Below are positions 58,548 to 64,000 of a stretch of DNA of 64,000 nt, piece by piece. The notes beneath the pieces were generated by a model. It did no database searches and was not told the origin of the DNA. It saw nothing but the letters and a program-made list of their open reading frames with translations. The translations under genes and the position numbers were made by a program. The number at the start of each line of letters is the position of its first letter. Position 1 is the stretch's first letter. This stretch comes from Lithospermum erythrorhizon (lineage: Eukaryota; Streptophyta; Magnoliopsida; Boraginales; Boraginaceae), in the NCBI GenBank assembly GCA_019722365.1, contig JADFUC010002159.1, positions 1 to 64,000 on the forward strand, given 5' to 3'.

Positions 58548-60970
58548 TGTAACGACCGGCCCAGTCAAACGCCACGAGGTGAGAGTCATTAAAATCAGGA
58601 ACAGGAAGTGACCAAAGCTGATAGACGGCTAAGTTTAAATACAATTCGTTCGTCAAAAATGTGATCTGATGGTTTCCCAAATCCAGCCGGTTTTTAAAAT
58701 TTATAATCCGTCGGTGATATCGGCGACGACCCATAAATATACACAACGTATCCCAAAATAAAGTAATGCGAGCAAAGTACAAAAGATGAAGCTTATCTTG
58801 TATCCATGTCTGAAAATGACAACCGGTAAACAAGGCTAAAGTTTCAAAGGAAATACAAGCAATCAAAGCAGATTGACAACGCATCAAAATGAATGCATGA
58901 GGATCCTCTGCCACCGATGCTTTCGCTTTAGCGACTGGAACAAAACTCTCAAAACCTGCTTGGCTGTGGCGTCATCGGCAGCGCAAGATGAAATGTCGCC
59001 CGATGCGAAAAGAGGTGTGGCCGTGGCTTAGTGAAGCTTGAGGGTGAACTTACCGTATAGACGAGTCAATCAATAATATAATAATCAAATATGAATAAAA
59101 TATGCATATATCGAGGACTACTAAAAAAGTCATCTGACATAATTCATGAGAAATCTAAGGCATATTACATGAAGATATAATAGAAGGTTTAGCAAACCTG
59201 CCAATTTCATAAAGAAATCAATAAACATTAGCATTAAAACTCAGTCATCAAACCTCTATCTCGTATCCGCGGTATACGGCCTACAATGCCTTATACCAAT
59301 CCGTCTGCGGGAATGGACTAATCAATAATCACCAGCATTTATACCGCGTTATAAGGCCAAAACACCGTGCCTCTACACAAATTATAAGACACGCGCTTAT
59401 ACACAAAGTATAAAGGTACATCAGCTCATACGCTAAGTGCAGAACCATAGCTCTTTATACACTAAGTATAAGGCACGCCTTATTTATACCACACTAGAGT
59501 ATAAGGCCGTATCGTCGCGTATCACGCAAGGGAAGGGAGAGTCGCTAACCCACAATCATCCCGACGCCAGGTCGAATCGATACCGAGTCACCTCGAGTCA
59601 TAGATAACTCTGCGCGTCGCTCACCGATAGCATTCTATAACTTTATGATGGCCAAGCCTGCGGCTAAAGCGTCACCAGCGATGTTAAGTCAAACCTGATA
59701 AGCGAGCAAGGCCACAAAATCATAAGTTGCCCGGCAAGGCCTGAGAGAGAAATATAAGTTGGGAGTTGGTATTACTTACCTCGAAGCAATCTTGGCCACA
59801 GAATATTAATCCATGTCGTATAAATGGCTCACTTAAAATGAATCCGCCGTAATCATACACTTGATGCATTAGCCATATCATTCGCGTAGTCATAACCACT
59901 TGACTAACATGTTCACCACCGATTTAAATGAATACGTAAGTAACACCACGTGAGATAAGTACTCGCCTCTGGCTACCTTGAGCCAACAGCCAGCGAAAGA
60001 GAATGAAAAGTGGCCCCATACTTTTCCACGATCAGCGCCTAAGCGACACTAGAAAGTATAATCAAGACCCTCTTGCTATACCGGCGTTCTAGAAGATACA
60101 TAACTTGACTCTTAGAGAGCCCATCTGCAAGCAGGTCTAACATGACGGATAAATATCAGATTATAATCCCGTCGGACCGCAACCCGTCGATTCCTGCTAA
60201 ATTCCATCTTATCGCTTTACCATTACAAATCGACTTATAAGTCGTTCTAGTTAATCAACAGTCTATAATTAACAATCATCTTTCAGAAATGCTCGATTAT
60301 AAGCATAATAAGGTCTGACATAACCTCTACACATTTAAAATTAACTGGAAAAATATCAACCTAAAAGTCAACGAAAACCTAAAAATCCCGGCTTCGACCA
60401 TGCGTCCTCAAGCGACCCACTAAATCATGGTCGTCCTTACATTATAGGAGTGAATTCGTCAACTAAACCATAACCAACTAAGATTCATCATAAATTGAAT
60501 TAGCATGGAAAAAAGTCAACCAAGAAAATCACTTAAAACTCCAATTTCTTTTACCCATTGAGAATGCGATAGAAGTCTGCTTGACCAACTTGAGGGATGT
60601 TTGCTCTGCTTGACAAAGTGAGAAGAATCGGAAGAGAAAAATCTTGTTTTGACTGAGGGGTATCTCGGCCATGGAGAAGAAGAAGATGAAGATTTTGATA
60701 TTTTAGGTGAATAGTGATGATAAGGATGAAATTTAGGTTGCCAACCCACTGAAGTCACAAAGCGCGCGGGAAGCGAGGCGGAGAATCGAGTTATCGGACA
60801 ACTTTGATGATCTGGCCTTTCGAATTGCCCCGATTTATTCCTACTAAATTATAAATGTAATTCGGCTAAAGATTTTCTGAAATAATAGTATCATCGAGAG
60901 TATTTTATCTTATCCCCGGGTCCCTTGCGTCGTAGAAAAATTAAATTTTTTTAAGTAGCGGGCTATTACG
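58548..60970 (-). mobile_element. Solo LTR B, nested in LTR A in opposite orientation
   Basis: The plus-strand text starts TGTAACGACCGGCCC at 58548 and ends GGGCTATTACG at 60970; on the minus strand it runs from a GTAATAGCCC start to a GGTCGTTACA end, the family termini. Length is 2.42 kb. The LTR A sequence interrupted here is CCGGCATT-like in the sister copy near 579, and CGG occurs on both sides of B, fitting a target duplication partly lost. The 137-codon minus frame at 58914-58501 inside it is chance. Confidence 0.85.
59330..59500. repeat. Tandem repeats inside LTR B
   Basis: About five imperfect units with CTTATACAC, AAGTATAAGG and CACGC words, the same array type as in LTR C, more degraded. 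Confidence 0.65.
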
Positions 60971-61624
60971 CGGCGTTCTTGTCTTTTTGGGATATGTTGT
61001 GTATATATATATATGGGTTGCTTGGTTAGATATCAGATGGATTTTAAATTTAAAAAAAAAAAAAGGCATTTTGAGAAAGTTTAATTGTAATCGATTTTTG
61101 AATGAGCAGTTGTGTTCTAAAGCGAGTCGTCCGTCGGTATGGTGACTACGGTGTTCGGATTATAATGATTATTTCAGGCGGCCGGCGCAGGCGAATGGAA
61201 TACACCCGTGTCAGCATTAGAGACCTAACTTTCCAACATCTTTTATTATATCTTTTCTCTCAATAAATTCCAACATATCGTCACATCTTAGCATCTGAAT
61301 TTCATAGGTTTTAGAGCCTTGAGTTCATATCCTCTATAACAACCATTATCCAGGTAAAAAGAAATAAAATCTACTCGACTACCGCGTTCTTAATAAACAT
61401 CATCAACAAAAAGCAGCGTGGGCCCTTTCTAATCCAACTTCAATTGTATATTCACCAGACTTACTAATCGTTTCAAACCTTATATCAGCTCTTAACTTCG
61501 AATACGATTCATCTCGCCCACTTTCTACAGGGTCCTCGCACGTAGCTAAACAAAATCTTTAAGGTAAGCGTCTTAGCGATCCAGCGATCAATGAAAGAAG
61601 GAAAGATTTAGACTCATGAAGACT

Positions 61625-63403
61625 CGACTACATTTGATATTAATACTAATAAAAAACTTTTGTCTTTCGGGGTGAACCAACAACTCCTTACTAAAACACA
61701 ACATTACATGTCGTCATCTGTCAAAGTTTGAATAATACAACCCGACATCGTAATGACATAATCCCAAGAAATACATCATAGTAATAGTATGAGTACACTG
61801 ACTCGCCAAGCAACATAACTTTTGAAAGCTTCGACAAGAGAAACAATAAATGAAGAGGTATTGAGGATATGCAATCGCCCGGCCCCGTACCTACGATTAT
61901 ACTCGGCTCCACCGCCACAAAGGATGGTGCTTACGAACTTCTCCTTCAACTACAAAATTATGGAGAATCCCAAATAAAGGGTGGTAGAAAGCTCAATGAA
62001 TATTATATAACGAACCGTAACTAGTCATACATATATGCATATGTAACGTATAGTACCAGCAATTTTATAGAATCACTCTCAAATAATCGAGAATAATTCA
62101 AGCTGATATCCGATAATCTAATCATATCCAAATAATCCAACAAATAAATTCTCTCACACATAGTCAACTAACATTAGGTATATCACCTGGCTTGACAATA
62201 ACTCTACTCGGCCCCTATTAGAGTCTCACAACGCCTTATAGAGGAAAAACGGCGTCATTAGTTACCTGCGCCAAGCCGGCGAACAAAAAAATACAACCGC
62301 CCATTGCCTGCGCCCAAATGAGACGGGGAATACACACGACTGCGGGAGGAGGACCAACTACTTAGGAATAGAGGTCGACAACAAAATCACATCAACAATC
62401 CTCGCTGACTCGGATATCTGTTGTCGTATAACGATCTTCAGCGTCGCGAGTCTCGATATCACGTATCACGTATATAAGCGGATTTAGTAAAACTATACAA
62501 CTTACATATACCTGAAGATATATGAAGGTTGTATCACGTGATATAAATACTCGCCTCGAAGCAAAGCCAAATATCAATAAATTTTACTATCGAGCGACTG
62601 CGGATATCGCTAAAGAACATAATAATAACAATTACTTTTATTTTAGTAGCTTTAACTAATAACAACTACTAAATTTGTGAATTACTCTTTAACTTATGCA
62701 ATTTCATCCCATTTTACGATATACTACTATACCCATTTTAACTTTTGTCTATATCAAACCTATATTAGTTATATCAAGAATCTAAATTGAATACTATTAT
62801 CCAAAATCTATTACATAATTAAACTAGAACTAACATATGATTCTATAATTTAGTTTATGTATATTATAAGTAATCAATTTACTACTTACTTCAACATGAA
62901 TTTAATTAGATAATTCCGTAGCCTTATAACCAACATAATTATATTTAAACCATTAAATATGAACTCTAAATATCTGTAGCTAATTAAAGTAACTTGATAT
63001 AATTATAAAAATAGTTATACAACTAATAAAATGATATACTTATACCTTTTTCTTCTTGAAACTTGATAGAAACTTTAAGATTATGATTTAAGAGGAGAAT
63101 CACATCAAAAGGAAAGAAAATTTTTTTTAGGAAAAGGGGAGGGGAGTTTGGCCATAAATGGAGAAGAAAGGAGAAGAAAATTTTATATAAATGAAGTTGC
63201 TTAACCTTGAAGTAAAGTAAAGCAAGCACGAGGTGGCACTTAAGCAAGTAGGAGGTGTCGACTTCACAGTGTCATTTAAACTTTCTTAGGTAGAAGGAAA
63301 AAGATGAGAAATCTTTGGTGCTCTGACACATGCGGATTCGAGTTGGTTTTAAGAAGAGCAATACTCAATTATTACTTGAATCATAAAAATTCGGGTTATT
63401 TCA
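61625..63403 (-). repeat. 5' LTR of element Y
   Basis: Reverse complement of the X LTR type: TGAAATAACCCGAATTTTTATGATT at its start (63403), the CTTCAAGGTTAAGCAACTTCATTT leader near 63200, AATCATAATCTTAAAGTTTCT near 63080, and ATTATTTGAGA and GGTTCGTTATATAAT blocks near 62090-62010. It is recognisably the same order as 12220-14260. The end toward 61625 differs from X. Confidence 0.75.
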
Positions 63404-63410
63404 AGTCAAC

Positions 63411-63630
63411 TACTTCCTCCGTCCTTATTTACTTGATCATATAGCTTAAAAGTGATTTATTAAGAGTATAATTAATTTTACTATTTTTAAGGAGATAGAA
63501 AATTATAAACCAATGATGTTAAAGAATAGTAGGAGACAAACAAACCAATGATGTTAAAGAATTTTAAAAGTTGAATGTAAAATATTGCATTGAAAAAGTA
63601 AATGATCAAGTGAAAAGGAACAAGAAAAAT
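63411..63630. mobile_element. Stowaway-like MITE
   Basis: The left end reads TACTTCCTCCGTCCTTATTTACTTGATCAT and the right end, reversed, TCCTTTTCACTTGATCATTT, so the inner terminal repeats pair over about 20 bases. The CTCCGTCC start preceded by TA is typical of Stowaway MITEs (TA target site). Inside is a short duplication, AAACCAATGATGTTAAAGAAT (63508 and 63541). The outer right end is degraded; a GACGGACTA at 63660 may be its true right terminus. Confidence 0.65.
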
Positions 63631-63668
63631 TTCCTATATGATTAACTAAATAGGGGCCAGACGGACTA

Positions 63669-64000
63669 TTTAGTGGGCGTAAGTGACGTCGTCACGCGGC
63701 TCAGTTCCAAAATAGTTCTTTTTACGAAGCAATGTCCGGTTTTAATCGATTGGCCAGCCCGATAAAAATTTTGCTCGATAAATTCCCAAAAATTCATAAA
63801 AATCCAGAAAAGTATTTATGATTTAACTACAATGATTATTTTCGAAAATAATTAATTATTTTCAAAAATATTTAATGATTAATTAGATTTAATTATTTAA
63901 TCAACATACTTCTACAATCTGAATTAAAAATTATCTAATTGCAATTCTAACACATAAAATTCAAATTCAACAATACATAAACTATTTCATGCATTTAATT
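63669..64000. other. AT-rich end of the window, nothing recognised
   Basis: Runs such as AATTAATTATTTTC dominate from 63830. No gene, repeat boundary or LTR edge is visible before the window ends. Confidence 0.5.

Larger units (their letters stand above)
56132..61204 (+). mobile_element. Solo LTR A, inserted in the Y interior and split by LTR B
   Basis: Starts TGTAATAACCCTTCACG at 56132. After LTR B it continues at 60971 with TTTTTGGGATATGTTGTGTATA and the GGTGACTACGGTGTTCGGATTATAATGA block near its end, finishing near 61204. Without LTR B it is about 2.65 kb. Both flanks are Y interior and end or start with CGTG, the likely remainder of the target duplication. It shares its 3' part with 1-808. 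Confidence 0.8.
54395..63403 (-). mobile_element. Element Y: minus-strand relative of X, split by nested solo LTRs
   Basis: Minus strand. The 5' LTR starts TGAAATAACCCGAAT at 63403 and runs down to about 61625. The interior continues 61625-61205, is interrupted by LTR A (56132-61204), and resumes 56131 down to about 54740. Both interior pieces align with X (14690-15050 and 15050-16640), and the two broken ends of Y meet exactly at one place in X (near 15050). The segment 54395-54690 repeats 61620-61920 in the same direction, so it is LTR-derived, but the rest of the expected 3' LTR is missing; the 3' end is truncated or rearranged. Like X, no coding domain is visible. Confidence 0.75.

Noticed and set aside
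58501..58914. 137-codon minus-strand frame
   Set aside because: It crosses the LTR A/LTR B junction at 58548 and lies mostly in LTR B; the sister LTR copy near 540-800 does not keep the frame.

Overview
This is a stretch of plant nuclear DNA, almost certainly from a eudicot. The evidence is AT-rich spliced introns with GT-AG borders, a plant-specific TPR-thioredoxin (TDX) gene, a PADRE/DUF4228-domain gene remnant, and a dense load of plant-type LTR retrotransposons, a tRNA-derived SINE and MITE-like repeats. I see no rRNA or tRNA genes, CRISPR arrays or prokaryotic operons. Genes occupy only about 36.9-46.7 kb; nearly everything else is decayed and nested mobile DNA.

Left block (1-23.4 kb). 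Positions 1-808 are the 3' part of a long LTR. A Ty1/copia-type 3' LTR lies at 3770-4692. Positions 4.7-12.2 kb are a heavily decayed retroelement on the minus strand. A nearly complete non-coding LTR element (called X here) spans 12220-23389; its 3' LTR is split by a younger solo LTR (19083-21372) with a 5-bp target duplication.

Middle-left block (24.3-33.7 kb). Terminal inverted repeats of about 240 bp flank a region that holds another long solo-type LTR (24600-27962) and a broken, unrecognised host-type gene fragment on the minus strand (about 28.95-29.93 kb). Part of this unit is tandemly repeated at 31.3-32.2 kb. An AT-rich minisatellite follows at 33.29-33.73 kb.

Gene block (36.9-46.7 kb). 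Nine exons of a TDX gene (Hip-type TPR co-chaperone region fused to a C-terminal thioredoxin with WCGPC) can be joined by clean splice sites. The first exon is not found, and one TPR exon has an in-frame stop caused by small indels. Its last intron carries a 3.1-kb LTR element without gag-pol that has long ORFs of its own, one with an RRM-like segment. A 95-bp SINE sits in an earlier intron. A PADRE gene with one frameshift and one nonsense codon follows at 46141-46646.

Right block (47.9-64 kb). A minus-strand Ty1/copia element is still readable for GAG-pre-integrase, integrase, reverse transcriptase (YVDD) and RNase H, ending in a 3' LTR at about 48.8 kb. Then comes a minus-strand relative of X (called Y, 54.4-63.4 kb) whose internal region was split by a solo LTR (A, 56132-61204), itself split by a second solo LTR (B, 58548-60970) in the opposite direction. 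A Stowaway-like MITE lies just outside Y.

The most interesting item is the intronic LTR element with its own ORFs and a possible captured RRM segment. I did not find a convincing wholly new molecular system. Lineage names for LTR elements (such as Tekay/Del-like) are inferred from terminal motifs only.
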